Positions 36,641-45,251 of a stretch of DNA of 64,000 nt are shown piece by piece. Each line of letters begins with the position of its first letter. The stretch's first letter is position 1. The notes under the pieces were generated by a model. It ran no database searches. It was not told the origin of the DNA and saw only the letters and a program-made list of their open reading frames with translations. The stretch comes from Bacillota bacterium (GTDB taxonomy: Bacteria > Bacillota > Clostridia > Peptostreptococcales > Anaerovoracaceae), in the NCBI GenBank assembly GCA_017433375.1, contig JAFRHG010000003.1, positions 62,001 to 126,000 on the forward strand, in the 5' to 3' direction. The translations under genes and the position numbers were made by a program.

Positions 36641-37624
36641 ATGAAATACATCGAGCTGAAAATACACACATCCCATCAGGGCGTTGAGATGGTGTCGGAA
36701 CTTCTCATGAGGAATGGCATCAGCTCTGTTTCCGTTGACGATCCGGCGGATCTGGAGGATATTCTGGATAAGAAGAACGAATACGGGTGGGATTATATAG
36801 ACGACGATGTGAAGGGCAGGCCGGACAGGGAACCGATGGTCAGAGCCTATCTTGAGGACTCTGATGAAGGCCGCAGGAAGCTGCAGAGTCTCAAGGAAAA
36901 GATCATGAACCTGAAGAGTCTGGAACTGGAGGGACATTTCGGCTGGGATGTGGACTTTGGAAGGCTCTACGCCGAAGCTGAAGTGGTCGACGATGTGGAT
37001 TGGAAGGACAGGTGGAAGGAAAACTTTCATCCCATGAAGATTTGCGACAGCATCGTTGTCAGGCCCACATGGGAGGAATATGAGGCGTCACCCGGGGAAA
37101 AAGTCATCATGATCGATCCGGGCATGGCTTTCGGTACGGGAAGCCATGAGACCACAAGGCTATGCATGCAGCTTCTGGAAAAGTATGCGATCAAAGAGGA
37201 CCGCTCGGCTGGCCTTCTGGACATTGGGTGCGGTTCGGGCATACTTTCCATCGGAGGAGCATACCTCGGATTTGACCGTGTTCTCGGGATTGAAATAGAT
37301 TCCGATGCGGTCGATGTGGCCAGAGAAAACGCGGCGCTGAATGGAGTAAAAGATATTGTTGTGATCCGGCAGGGCGACCTGACGGAAGGCGTGGACTTTG
37401 CGGCGGATATCCTGGTCGCCAATCTCATGGCCGATCTGGTGATCCGGCTGGCAGCCGACTGCGCGGCCCAGCTGAAGCCGGGCGGTCTGTTCATCTCCTC
37501 CGGGATCCTGCTGGAGAAGCGGGATGAGGTGGAGAAGGCCATCCGGGAAGCCGGGTTTACCGTTGTTGAAGTTGCGAAAGAAGGAGAATGGTGCGCCATC
37601 GCCGCCCGCAGGGCCGGGGAATAA
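36641..37624 (+). CDS. prmA: Ribosomal protein L11 methyltransferase
   Basis: Trimethylates ribosomal protein L11 at several positions. The 327-residue protein has an N-terminal substrate-recognition domain and an AdoMet domain with LLDIGCGSGILSIGG near 190 and ILVANLMADL near 260, preceded by GMAFGTGSHETTRLCM. GGAGGA precedes the ATG. It normally follows dnaJ, from which the island separates it. The first 700 bases have softer, more mixed codon use than the last 250, so the island junction may have replaced part of the gene. It leads into rsmE 18 bases later. Confidence 0.95.
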   Translation: MKYIELKIHTSHQGVEMVSELLMRNGISSVSVDDPADLEDILDKKNEYGWDYIDDDVKGRPDREPMVRAYLEDSDEGRRKLQSLKEKIMNLKSLELEGHFGWDVDFGRLYAEAEVVDDVDWKDRWKENFHPMKICDSIVVRPTWEEYEASPGEKVIMIDPGMAFGTGSHETTRLCMQLLEKYAIKEDRSAGLLDIGCGSGILSIGGAYLGFDRVLGIEIDSDAVDVARENAALNGVKDIVVIRQGDLTEGVDFAADILVANLMADLVIRLAADCAAQLKPGGLFISSGILLEKRDEVEKAIREAGFTVVEVAKEGEWCAIAARRAGE

Positions 37625-37642
37625 GGCGCCGGAGGATATACC

Positions 37643-38395
37643 ATGAGCAGATTTTTTGTTCCGCCGGAAAACATCGGCGTGCGGACTATAGAGATCACCG
37701 ATCCCGGTGATCTGCATCATATGCGGAGGGTTCTCCGTCTGCGCCCCGGCGATGAGGTGGACGTGTCCGATACGGACCGGTGGGAATACCATGCCCGCAT
37801 CGAGATCCTGGAAGAGGACAGCGCCATGCTGACCATCCTGGACAAGCAGGCCTTCGCTGCGGAACCCAAGACGAAGGTCACCCTGTACCAGGGGATCCCC
37901 AAGCAGGGAAAACTGGACGGAGTGGTGCAGAAGTGCACCGAACTGGGCATCCGGGAGATCGTTCCCGTGTTCATGGACCGCACAGTCGTCGCGGACCGGG
38001 GAAACATGGGAAAAAAAGCGGAGCGCTGGCGCAAGATCGCCGCGGAGGCGGTAAAGCAGTGCCGCCGGGGGATCATCCCCGGTGTCCGGGACGCGGTGAA
38101 GATGGAGGATGTCCTGGAGGAGCTGGCCGGTTTCGACCTGGTGCTCATCCCCTATGAGAACGAGGAGTCATTGTCCATCAAGGAGGCTCTTCAGGATACT
38201 GACTGGCGCCCCCCGGGCAGGAAGGAACGGCGGATCGCCCTGTTCATCGGCCCGGAAGGCGGATTCAGCGACGAAGAAGTGCACGCTGTGTGCTCTGCCG
38301 GCGGACGAAGCGTCAGCCTCGGCCGGACCATCCTGCGCACGGAGACCGCTGGTCCGGCGGCTCTTGCTATGATCATGTACGAACTGGAATTGTGA
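37643..38395 (+). CDS. rsmE: 16S rRNA (uracil1498-N3)-methyltransferase
   Basis: A SPOUT-class enzyme that methylates U1498 of 16S rRNA. The 250-residue length is typical. The N-terminal PUA-like domain has HHMRRVLRLRPGDEV, and the trefoil-knot domain has LFIGPEGGFSDEEV and LGRTILRTETAGPAAL. CGGAGG precedes the ATG. Codon use is fully core-like, marking the end of island influence. It is part of the interrupted hrcA...dnaJ-prmA-rsmE order. Confidence 0.95.
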   Translation: MSRFFVPPENIGVRTIEITDPGDLHHMRRVLRLRPGDEVDVSDTDRWEYHARIEILEEDSAMLTILDKQAFAAEPKTKVTLYQGIPKQGKLDGVVQKCTELGIREIVPVFMDRTVVADRGNMGKKAERWRKIAAEAVKQCRRGIIPGVRDAVKMEDVLEELAGFDLVLIPYENEESLSIKEALQDTDWRPPGRKERRIALFIGPEGGFSDEEVHAVCSAGGRSVSLGRTILRTETAGPAALAMIMYELEL

Positions 38396-38404
38396 GGTGT
38401 GAAG

Positions 38405-39316
38405 ATGAAGATGGTTTTTGCGGACACGAAGATCATCGATCGGGGAGATATCCGCTGGAACGGGCTGGAAGAGCTTGGGAATCTGCAGCTTCACCGTGAT
38501 CTGGCCCCTGAGACGGCCTCAGAGGCCCTCAGAGGGGTGGAAGCCCTCTTTGTGGACTCTTTCCCCATGAATGAGAAAAAATTCGATTTATGCCGCAATT
38601 TGCGCTTTATCGGCATTGCCGCCACCGGATTCAACCATATCGATCTGGAGGAAGCGAGGAAGAGGGGCATTGCCGTATGCAACGTTCCCGCTTATTCCAC
38701 GGAGGCCGTGGCCCAGCACGCCATGGCTCTGCTGCTGACCCTGGCCGGACGGATCCGGGAATATGACGGGGAAGTGAACGGCGGGCGGTGGACCGCGGAG
38801 AAGGGCGCAGCCTATGAACCCTATCCCATGACCCTGCTGTCCGGCCGCAGCCTGGGCATCGTCGGTTACGGAAACATCGGCCGCAAAGTGGGGGAGATCG
38901 CCCGTGCCCTGGGCATGAAGGTGAACGTCTACCGGGAGGACCCTGACGGGACGGTCGCTTCGGATGTGGTCAGCCTGCACTGTCCACTGACGGAGGAAAA
39001 CCGTGGAATGGTGGACCGTGAGTTCATCGGACGGATGAAGGACGGCGCCATCCTGATCAATACGGCACGGGGCGCCCTGGTGGATGAACAGGCTCTGGCG
39101 GAGGCGCTGCGAAGCGGCAAACTGGCTGCCGCCGGGCTGGATGTGATGGCACAGGAACCGCCGGAGACTGATAATCCGCTGCTGGCACTGGACAACTGTC
39201 TGATCACGCCTCACATTGCCTTTACTCCCCGGGAGACCCGCCAGCTGGTGGTGGATGTCTGCGCCGATAACCTGCGGGCGTTTCTGCGGGGCAAGGAACT
39301 GAACCGGATCGTCTGA
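38405..39316 (+). CDS. D-isomer-specific 2-hydroxyacid dehydrogenase (glycerate dehydrogenase-like)
   Basis: NAD(P)-dependent reductase of 2-oxoacids, possibly hydroxypyruvate. The 303 residues have the cofactor loop VGYGNIGRKVGEIA near 153-166 and the catalytic Arg222 (NTARGALVD), Glu251/254 region (MAQEPPETD) and His270 (ITPHIAF). The ATG at 38405 is chosen over a GTG at 38399 because GAGG lies seven bases before it. Between the cofactor loop and SDVVSLHCPLT the chain is about 17 residues shorter than usual (VNVYREDPDGTVASDVV), and the residue that normally chooses NAD is replaced by a basic YRED segment. It is probably still an enzyme, but cofactor choice is uncertain. Confidence 0.85.
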   Translation: MKMVFADTKIIDRGDIRWNGLEELGNLQLHRDLAPETASEALRGVEALFVDSFPMNEKKFDLCRNLRFIGIAATGFNHIDLEEARKRGIAVCNVPAYSTEAVAQHAMALLLTLAGRIREYDGEVNGGRWTAEKGAAYEPYPMTLLSGRSLGIVGYGNIGRKVGEIARALGMKVNVYREDPDGTVASDVVSLHCPLTEENRGMVDREFIGRMKDGAILINTARGALVDEQALAEALRSGKLAAAGLDVMAQEPPETDNPLLALDNCLITPHIAFTPRETRQLVVDVCADNLRAFLRGKELNRIV

Positions 39317-39330
39317 AGGGAAGGGACCTG

Positions 39331-40707
39331 ATGAAGATAGCCTTTCATACACTGGGCTGCAAAGTCAACCAATACGAGTCGGAGGCCATGGCCGCGCTGT
39401 TTCGGCAGAGGGGCCATCTTGTGGTGGACGAACACGACTTCGCCGATGTGTATGTGATCAACACCTGCACGGTGACGGCGGAAGCGGACCGGAAGTCCCG
39501 GCAGTACATCCGACGGATGAAGAAGGTCAACCCGGACAGCATCGTGGCGGTGACCGGCTGCTATGCCCAGACCCGGCCGGAGGAGGTGTCGGCGGTTGCC
39601 GGCGTGGATATCGTCACCGGCACCAACGAAAAGAGCTCCCTGCCGCGGATCGTAGAGGAATTCGCGGAGAGGGGGCAGCAGCACGTTCTGCGGGTCCATC
39701 CCCTGGAGCAGCTGACGTCCTATGAGGACACGGGGATCGTGACAAGCGCGGAAAACCGCACCCGGGCCTACGTCAAGATCCAGGAGGGATGCAACCGCTT
39801 CTGTTCCTACTGCGTCATTCCCTATGCCCGGGGCGAAGTGAGAAGCCGTCCCATGGAGGATATCATCGCCGAGGCGCGGAAGCTGATCCGGGGCGGGTAT
39901 AAGGAAATCGTCCTGACGGGAATCAACACGGCCCTTTACGGGACGGAACCGGGATTCGGACGGGGCGCCGATGGTCTTTGTGCCGGTACGGGCCGCGCGG
40001 CTGCGGCGGAACCCTCCGGCATCGAGCCGGTGATCGCTGCCCTGGATGATCTTGATGGCGATTTCCGCATCCGCCTCAGTTCCCTGGAACCGGCGGTGGT
40101 GAACGCGGATTACGTGAAGAGACTCCTGCCTTACCGGCGGCTGTGCCACCACCTCCATCTGTCCGCCCAGAGCGGAAGCGACGCCGTGCTGCGTGCCATG
40201 AACCGGCCGTACGACAGGGAGCAGTATCTGGAGATCGTCCGGACCCTGCGCCGGGAGGATCCCGGCTACGGCATTTCCACGGATATGATCGCCGGTTTTC
40301 CGGGAGAAAAGGAAGAGGATGTGGAGGATTCCCTGGACCTGATCGGGCAGTGCGGCTTTTGCCGGACCCATGTGTTCCGCTACTCCCGCCGGCCGATGAC
40401 AGCCGCGGCGGAGATGAAGGATCAGATCCCGTCTCAGGTGAAGGGGGAGAGGAGCCGCCGGCTGCAGGAAGCCGGTGAACAGGCGGCGGAAGATTTCTTC
40501 CTAAGATGTGCGGGACAGACCCGCCGGGTGCTCTGGGAAACTTATTCCCCGGAGGACGGCCTGCTTTCCGGGTATACGGACAGCTATATCCGTGTCTGGA
40601 CCAAGGCTGCCCCCGAGGAAGGGGAGAGCCGGCTGAATACCTTCGAGGATGTCCGCCTCGCCGAACCATTCCGGGACGGCATGATGGCGGAGAGCAGCAG
40701 CCCCTGA
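39331..40707 (+). CDS. mtaB: tRNA t6A37 methylthiotransferase MtaB
   Basis: Radical-SAM enzyme that adds a methylthio group to threonylcarbamoyladenosine-37 of tRNA. The 458-residue protein has an N-terminal iron-sulfur domain (Cys10, Cys46, Cys77), the radical-SAM motif CNRFCSYC (Cys154, 158, 161) and a C-terminal TRAM-like region. The start FHTLGCKVNQYES is the MtaB signature. A Gly/Ala-rich stretch (GFGRGADGLCAGTGRAAAAE, near 209-228) is inserted where most homologues have a short loop. It follows the dehydrogenase by 14 bases. Confidence 0.94.
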   Translation: MKIAFHTLGCKVNQYESEAMAALFRQRGHLVVDEHDFADVYVINTCTVTAEADRKSRQYIRRMKKVNPDSIVAVTGCYAQTRPEEVSAVAGVDIVTGTNEKSSLPRIVEEFAERGQQHVLRVHPLEQLTSYEDTGIVTSAENRTRAYVKIQEGCNRFCSYCVIPYARGEVRSRPMEDIIAEARKLIRGGYKEIVLTGINTALYGTEPGFGRGADGLCAGTGRAAAAEPSGIEPVIAALDDLDGDFRIRLSSLEPAVVNADYVKRLLPYRRLCHHLHLSAQSGSDAVLRAMNRPYDREQYLEIVRTLRREDPGYGISTDMIAGFPGEKEEDVEDSLDLIGQCGFCRTHVFRYSRRPMTAAAEMKDQIPSQVKGERSRRLQEAGEQAAEDFFLRCAGQTRRVLWETYSPEDGLLSGYTDSYIRVWTKAAPEEGESRLNTFEDVRLAEPFRDGMMAESSSP

Positions 40708-40738
40708 TAACAAAGGCCGATTTGCTGTTGAGAAGTCT

Positions 40739-40767
40739 TTGACTTGACAGGGCATTCATACTATAAT
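40739..40767 (+). promoter_or_regulatory. Sigma-A promoter of the HIT-family gene
   Basis: TTGACT (40739-40744), 17 bases, TATAAT (40762-40767). A TTGACA at 40744-40749 is also present but sits too close to the -10 box. Confidence 0.75.
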
Positions 40768-40805
40768 GATTTAGTAATTCTTTAGAAAAGGAAAGGGTGT
40801 TAAGA

Positions 40806-41147
40806 ATGAGTGACTGCATTTTCTGTAAGATTGCCAATGGCGAGATCCCGGTCAATGTCGTTTACGAAGATGACCGGATTCTTTCCTTCCACGACGCGGA
40901 TCCCCAGGCGCCGGTCCATGTGCTGATCATTCCGAAGAAGCACATTCCGACCATGGATGACGTGACGGAGGAAGACGGAGAGCTGATTGCTCACATCATG
41001 CTCAAGGTGAAGGATATCGCGAAGGAGCTGGGCCTGAACAACGGTTACCGCCTGGTGAACAACTGCGGCGAGGACGGTTTCCAGACCGTGAAGCACCTGC
41101 ATTTCCATCTGCTGGGCAAGCGGAGAATGACCTGGCCTCCGGGCTGA
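40806..41147 (+). CDS. HIT-family nucleotide-binding protein (HinT-like)
   Basis: A 113-residue histidine-triad protein, probably hydrolysing phosphoramidate bonds of adenosine nucleotides. The N-terminal CIFCKIANGEIP and the active-site triad KHLHFHLLG are exact family features. The ATG at 40806 is preferred to an in-frame GTG at 40797 because AAAGGAAAGG lies just upstream of that GTG at a good distance. It has its own promoter. Order HIT, rpsU, yqeY after mtaB is common in Clostridia. Confidence 0.94.
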   Translation: MSDCIFCKIANGEIPVNVVYEDDRILSFHDADPQAPVHVLIIPKKHIPTMDDVTEEDGELIAHIMLKVKDIAKELGLNNGYRLVNNCGEDGFQTVKHLHFHLLGKRRMTWPPG

Positions 41148-41200
41148 GTGCCGCAACCCTGTGACCGCCGAAAACGGCTTTTTTCCGTTGCTTTTTATTC

Positions 41201-41229
41201 TTGCAATATGATTCGTGCGATAGTATAAT
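41201..41229 (+). promoter_or_regulatory. Sigma-A promoter of rpsU
   Basis: TTGCAA (41201-41206), 17 bases, TATAAT (41224-41229), about 70 bases before the rpsU start. A small GCCG-AAAA-CGGC hairpin with T6 just upstream (41167-41184) may end the HIT transcript. Confidence 0.75.
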
Positions 41230-41297
41230 GGCAACGTTGTATGCCGGCCCGTAAGGCGGATCGCAATGATTCTACAAGGTCAGGAGGTGAAACGGGA

Positions 41298-41477
41298 ATG
41301 GCACAGGTTATCGTCAGAGAGAACGAAAGCTTGGAGAGCGCTCTGAAGAGATTCAAGAGATCTTGCGCCAGAGATGGCGTTATGGCGGAAGTCAGAAAGA
41401 GAGAGCACTACGAGAAGCCAAGTGTAAGAAGAAAGAAGAAGTCTGAGGCTGCGAGAAAGAAAGCCAGAAAGTACTGA
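41298..41477 (+). CDS. rpsU: 30S ribosomal protein S21
   Basis: A 59-residue, highly basic ribosomal protein. [20 protein letters not shown] and the Lys/Arg-rich tail ending KKARKY match S21. AGGAGGTG (41282-41289) precedes the ATG at 41298; an in-frame ATG at 41241 would add 19 non-conserved residues and lies before this site, so it is rejected. It is followed by yqeY after 21 bases, probably in one transcript. Confidence 0.96.
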   Translation: MAQVIVRENESLESALKRFKRSCARDGVMAEVRKREHYEKPSVRRKKKSEAARKKARKY

Positions 41478-41498
41478 TTCTGAAATAGAGGTGTTAAC

Positions 41499-41951
41499 GT
41501 GACCTTAAAAGAACGACTGGACGCGGACTTTAAGGACGCCATGAAGAAGCGCGATACGGTCCGCAAGGAAACCATCAGTTTCGTGCGTGCTGCCATCAAG
41601 CAGTACGAAGTGGACAACCGGGAAGACATCGATGATGCCGGGGTAGCCGCCATTCTGGCCAAGCAGGTCAAAATGCGCAAAGATGCCCTCGGTGATTTCG
41701 AGTCGGCCGGCCGCAGCGATCTCGTGGACGCGTACAACGCGGAGATCGACGTGCTTCAGGAGTACATGCCGAAACAGCTTTCGGCGGAGGAGATCATGGA
41801 CGTGGTCAAAGAGACCGCGGCGGAAGCCGGCGTAGAGGCCGGATCCGGCAAGGCGGCCATGGGGAAGCTCATGGGCAGCGTAATGCCTAAGGTCAAGGGC
41901 GTTGCCGACGGCAACGCGGTCCGGCAGGCGGTCATGGAATACCTGGGATAA
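41499..41951 (+). CDS. yqeY: GatB/YqeY domain protein
   Basis: A 150-residue protein of the YqeY family, related to the tRNA-binding tail of GatB. Its role is not firmly known; a link to tRNA amidotransfer is suspected from the fold. The start TLKERLDADFKDAMKKRD and the end MGKLMGSVMPKVKGVADGN are typical. The start codon is GTG at 41499 with GAGG eight bases upstream. It is followed by a strong terminator. Confidence 0.92.
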   Translation: MTLKERLDADFKDAMKKRDTVRKETISFVRAAIKQYEVDNREDIDDAGVAAILAKQVKMRKDALGDFESAGRSDLVDAYNAEIDVLQEYMPKQLSAEEIMDVVKETAAEAGVEAGSGKAAMGKLMGSVMPKVKGVADGNAVRQAVMEYLG

Positions 41952-41975
41952 TCATCAAGAAAAAAACGGAAGGCG

Positions 41976-42011
41976 GCTGCATTCGACATATCGGGTGCAG
42001 CGGTCTTTTTT
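41976..42011 (+). terminator. Rho-independent terminator after yqeY
   Basis: GCTGCATTCGA (41976-41986) pairs with TCGGGTGCAGC (41991-42001) with two T-G wobbles around a CATA loop, followed by a T-run to 42011. Confidence 0.85.
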
Positions 42012-42027
42012 GTGGTATAATCCAGAT

Positions 42028-43851
42028 ATGTTTTTACCGGTATGTCAGGAAGATATGGAAGCGAGGGGATGGGATCAGGCCGATTTCGTCCTGGTGACGG
42101 GGGACGCCTACGTGGATCATCCCTCTTTTGGCGCGGCCATCATCGGGCGGCTGCTGGAGTCCAGAGGATACCGGGTGGCTGTTCTGGCCCAGCCGGACTG
42201 GCGCTCGGCAGAGGATTTCCGCCGTTTCGGAAGGCCCAGGCTTGGCTTTCTCATCGGAAGCGGCAGCGTGGATTCCATGGTCAATCACTATTCCGTATTC
42301 AAACGCCGGAGAAAACGGGACGTCTATTCCCCAGGAGGGAAGGCGGGACGGCGCCCGGACCGGGCGGTGACCGTCTACGCCAACCGGGCCAGGGAAGCCT
42401 ACGGGGATGTGCCTCTGATCATCGGCGGCCTGGAAGCCTCCCTGCGCCGGCTTGGACACTACGATTACTGGAACGATGATGTCCGCCGGTCCATCCTCAT
42501 GGACAGCCGGGCCGATATCCTCATCTACGGCATGGGGGAGCGAGCGGTCCTGGAGATCGCCGAGGCCCTGGAGGCAGGGATCGAAGCGGCAGATATCGGT
42601 TGGGTCCGGGGAACCTGCGTACGGCGGCAGGATCCTGATCGCTTTGACGACGATGTGGTTTTGCCGGCCTTTGAGCGGATCAGAGAATCGCGGGAGGAAT
42701 ACGCGAAAAGCTTCCGTTTGCAGTATCGGAGCAATGATGTGATCCGGGGAAAACGGCTGCTGGAAGAATACGAAAATAATTATTATGTCGTCCAGAATCC
42801 GCCCCAGCCCGCACTGGAGCGGCAGGAGCTGGACGACCTGTACGGCCTTCCCTTTACCCGGAAGGCCCATCCCATGTACGATGAAGAGGGCGGTGTGCCG
42901 GCCCTGACGGAGGTGCTCTTCAGCATCACCGCCAACCGCGGCTGTTTCGGCGGATGCGCCTTCTGCGCCATCACCTATCATCAGGGGCGGGAGGTACGCA
43001 GCCGCAGCCATGAATCCATCCTGGAGGAAGCCCGCCGGATGTCGGAGGACCCCCGCTTCAAAGGCTATATCCATGATGTGGGCGGTCCAACAGCCAATTT
43101 CCACCATCCCGGATGCCGTAAACAGCTTGAGGAAGGCCTCTGCGAAGGGCGGGATTGCCTTTTCCCCCGGCCCTGCAGACAGCTGGATACGGATCACGGG
43201 GAATACCGGGAGCTGCTGGGGAAACTGCGTCGTCTTGACGGGGTGAAGAAAGTCTTCGTCCGTTCGGGCATACGGTACGACTACCTGCTGGCCGACAAGG
43301 ACAAAGGCAAGGCATTCCTGAGGGAACTGGTCGGACACCATGTGAGCGGGACCCTGAAGGTGGCCCCGGAGCACGTCTGCCCGGAGGTTCTGGACATGAT
43401 GCACAAGCCTTCTGTCCAGGTCTTTGACCGGTTCTGTGAGGCCTACCGAGGGGAAAACGGGAAGCAGGGAAAAAATCAGTTTCTGATTCCCTACTTTATT
43501 TCTTCCCATCCGGGGAGTACACTGGACTCGGCGGTGGATCTGGCCCTGTACCTGCACAGGACAGGGTTCATTCCCGATCAGGTGCAGGATTTCTATCCTA
43601 CGCCGGGCACCCTGGCCACCTGCATGTACTACACGGAGATGGACCCGCTGACCGGAAAACCGGTCTACGTGGCGAAAGCTCTGGAGGAAAAGCGGATGCA
43701 GCGCGCGCTGCTGCATTTTCACAAGAAGGAGAACCATGGCCTCGTCCGTCAGGCCCTGAAGCGATGCGGCCGGGAGGACCTGATACCGACGCTTCTGGGA
43801 ACGGAAGGTTCCTCAAGGAAGAGAAGACCCCGGGGAGGTGATCATCGATGA
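42028..43851 (+). CDS. ygiQ: YgiQ-family radical SAM protein
   Basis: A radical-SAM protein of unknown reaction. The 607 residues begin MFLPVCQEDMEARGW and DFVLVTGDAYVDHPSFG, the family hallmark. The iron-sulfur motif is CFGGCAFC within ITANRGCFGGCAFCAITYH, and a cysteine-rich C-terminal part follows. The ATG has no ribosome-binding site and lies only six bases after a TATAAT (42016-42021), so the mRNA could be leaderless. The stop overlaps the next gene by four bases. Confidence 0.92.
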   Translation: MFLPVCQEDMEARGWDQADFVLVTGDAYVDHPSFGAAIIGRLLESRGYRVAVLAQPDWRSAEDFRRFGRPRLGFLIGSGSVDSMVNHYSVFKRRRKRDVYSPGGKAGRRPDRAVTVYANRAREAYGDVPLIIGGLEASLRRLGHYDYWNDDVRRSILMDSRADILIYGMGERAVLEIAEALEAGIEAADIGWVRGTCVRRQDPDRFDDDVVLPAFERIRESREEYAKSFRLQYRSNDVIRGKRLLEEYENNYYVVQNPPQPALERQELDDLYGLPFTRKAHPMYDEEGGVPALTEVLFSITANRGCFGGCAFCAITYHQGREVRSRSHESILEEARRMSEDPRFKGYIHDVGGPTANFHHPGCRKQLEEGLCEGRDCLFPRPCRQLDTDHGEYRELLGKLRRLDGVKKVFVRSGIRYDYLLADKDKGKAFLRELVGHHVSGTLKVAPEHVCPEVLDMMHKPSVQVFDRFCEAYRGENGKQGKNQFLIPYFISSHPGSTLDSAVDLALYLHRTGFIPDQVQDFYPTPGTLATCMYYTEMDPLTGKPVYVAKALEEKRMQRALLHFHKKENHGLVRQALKRCGREDLIPTLLGTEGSSRKRRPRGGDHR

Positions 43852-45248
43852 ATCGAATCAACGCGCTGGCCGCGGCCGTCATCCGGGGCAGACAGCAGTT
43901 TGAGACCATAATGGACTCCTCGTCATACCGTTCCTTCAATACGGAGGAACTGTACGATCTGCGGTGGAGTGAGCCGCCGGAGGAAGGGGAGGAGAACAGG
44001 CAGCTGCGCCTGGATACCCGGCAGCCGGAAGGAAGCGGAGAAAAGGAGGGGGCAGCCCCCATTACCGGACGGATTGGCGCGGCGGACAACCTGGATTACA
44101 TGGTCTGGCTGCTGAAGCATGAGGACATGGCGGGAAAGATCCAGCTGATCTACGTGGATCCGCCTTTCTTTTCCGGGACCCGCTACCACGCATCAGTACA
44201 GGTCTCCACGGAACGTCTGGGCAAATCGCCGGTGATCCGCACCGGCGCCTATGATGACAAGTGGGGCAGCAGCCTGGAGGAGTACCTGTCCATGCTGGCG
44301 GTCCGTTTTTATCTCATGCGGGAGCTGCTGGCGGACACGGGAAGCCTGTGGGTCCATCTGGACTGGCACGGCTCCCACTACGTCAAGATGATGCTGGACG
44401 AGATCTTCGGCCACGACCGCTTCGTCAACGAGGTGATCTGGACCTATAAGTCCGGCGGCGCCAGCGGCAGGGCCTTTGCCAAAAAACACGACACCCTGCT
44501 GTTCTACGCCAAAACCGGCGACTATCTCTTCCATCCCAGCAAGGAGAAGTCCTATAACCGGGAGGGAAAGGCCTACCGGTTCAAGGGCGTGGAGGAGTTC
44601 GAGGACGAAGGCGGCTGGTACACCATGGTCAATATGAAGGACGTATGGTCCATCGATATGGTGGGACGGACCTCCTCGGAGAGGATGGGATACGCTACCC
44701 AGAAGCCGGAAAAACTGGTGGAACGAATCGTGCAGGCCTGCAGCAACCCCGGAGATCTGTGCGCTGATTTCTTTGCGGGAACGGGCACCCTGGGCGCCGT
44801 CTGCAGCCGGCTTGGCCGGCCCTGGGTCATGTGCGACGAGGGCCAGGTGGCCGTGGCGGACCAGATTTCCCGCATGACATCCAGGGAAGGGTCCTTCGCC
44901 GTGGAGCGCCCGGAGAGTCCGGCTTCCGACGGCGGGGCGCAGCGGTCCGGTCCCGAGGCGGAGATCGTCCGGGAGGAAAACCGGCTCTACCTGAAGGACT
45001 ACCGGCCGGATCTGGCCCTGGTCCGGGAAAAGGATCGGGAGACGGTGTTCCGTTACATGGAGGACGACGGGCTGTGCCTGGTCCGTTTCTGGAGCGTGGA
45101 CACGGACGCGGACGATGCAAAGGCAACCCATGAAGGAAGGAAACTCCTGTCGGGAGGGGACATCTGTACCCTGCCGGAAGATAAAGTGAATGGAATAAGC
45201 ATAGTGGGATACGACGTCTTCGGCGGACGGTTCCAGTGGAGAGAATAA
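43848..45248 (+). CDS. Solitary DNA methyltransferase (beta class, Mod-like)
   Basis: Predicted N6-adenine or N4-cytosine DNA methyltransferase. The 466-residue chain has catalytic DPPF (104-107, IYVDPPFFSG) ahead of AdoMet motif DFFAGTGT (307-314), the order of the beta class seen in type III Mod proteins. A Lys-containing YATQKPEKLVERIV segment precedes motif I, as in that group. No restriction gene is adjacent, and G+C-rich codon use matches the core, so it looks like a resident solitary methylase. It overlaps ygiQ by four bases (ATGA) after GGGAGGTG. One GCAAAGGCAA copy is at 45117-45126. Target unknown. Confidence 0.82.
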   Translation: MNRINALAAAVIRGRQQFETIMDSSSYRSFNTEELYDLRWSEPPEEGEENRQLRLDTRQPEGSGEKEGAAPITGRIGAADNLDYMVWLLKHEDMAGKIQLIYVDPPFFSGTRYHASVQVSTERLGKSPVIRTGAYDDKWGSSLEEYLSMLAVRFYLMRELLADTGSLWVHLDWHGSHYVKMMLDEIFGHDRFVNEVIWTYKSGGASGRAFAKKHDTLLFYAKTGDYLFHPSKEKSYNREGKAYRFKGVEEFEDEGGWYTMVNMKDVWSIDMVGRTSSERMGYATQKPEKLVERIVQACSNPGDLCADFFAGTGTLGAVCSRLGRPWVMCDEGQVAVADQISRMTSREGSFAVERPESPASDGGAQRSGPEAEIVREENRLYLKDYRPDLALVREKDRETVFRYMEDDGLCLVRFWSVDTDADDAKATHEGRKLLSGGDICTLPEDKVNGISIVGYDVFGGRFQWRE

Positions 45249-45251
45249 GCG

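Noticed and set aside
41167-41184. Strong terminator after the HIT-family gene
   Set aside because: The stem is only four base pairs; noted as possible within the rpsU promoter entry but not called separately.
41241-41297. Upstream in-frame start for rpsU adding 19 residues
   Set aside because: AGGAGGTG lies between it and the ATG at 41298, and S21 proteins start at [10 protein letters not shown]-like sequence.
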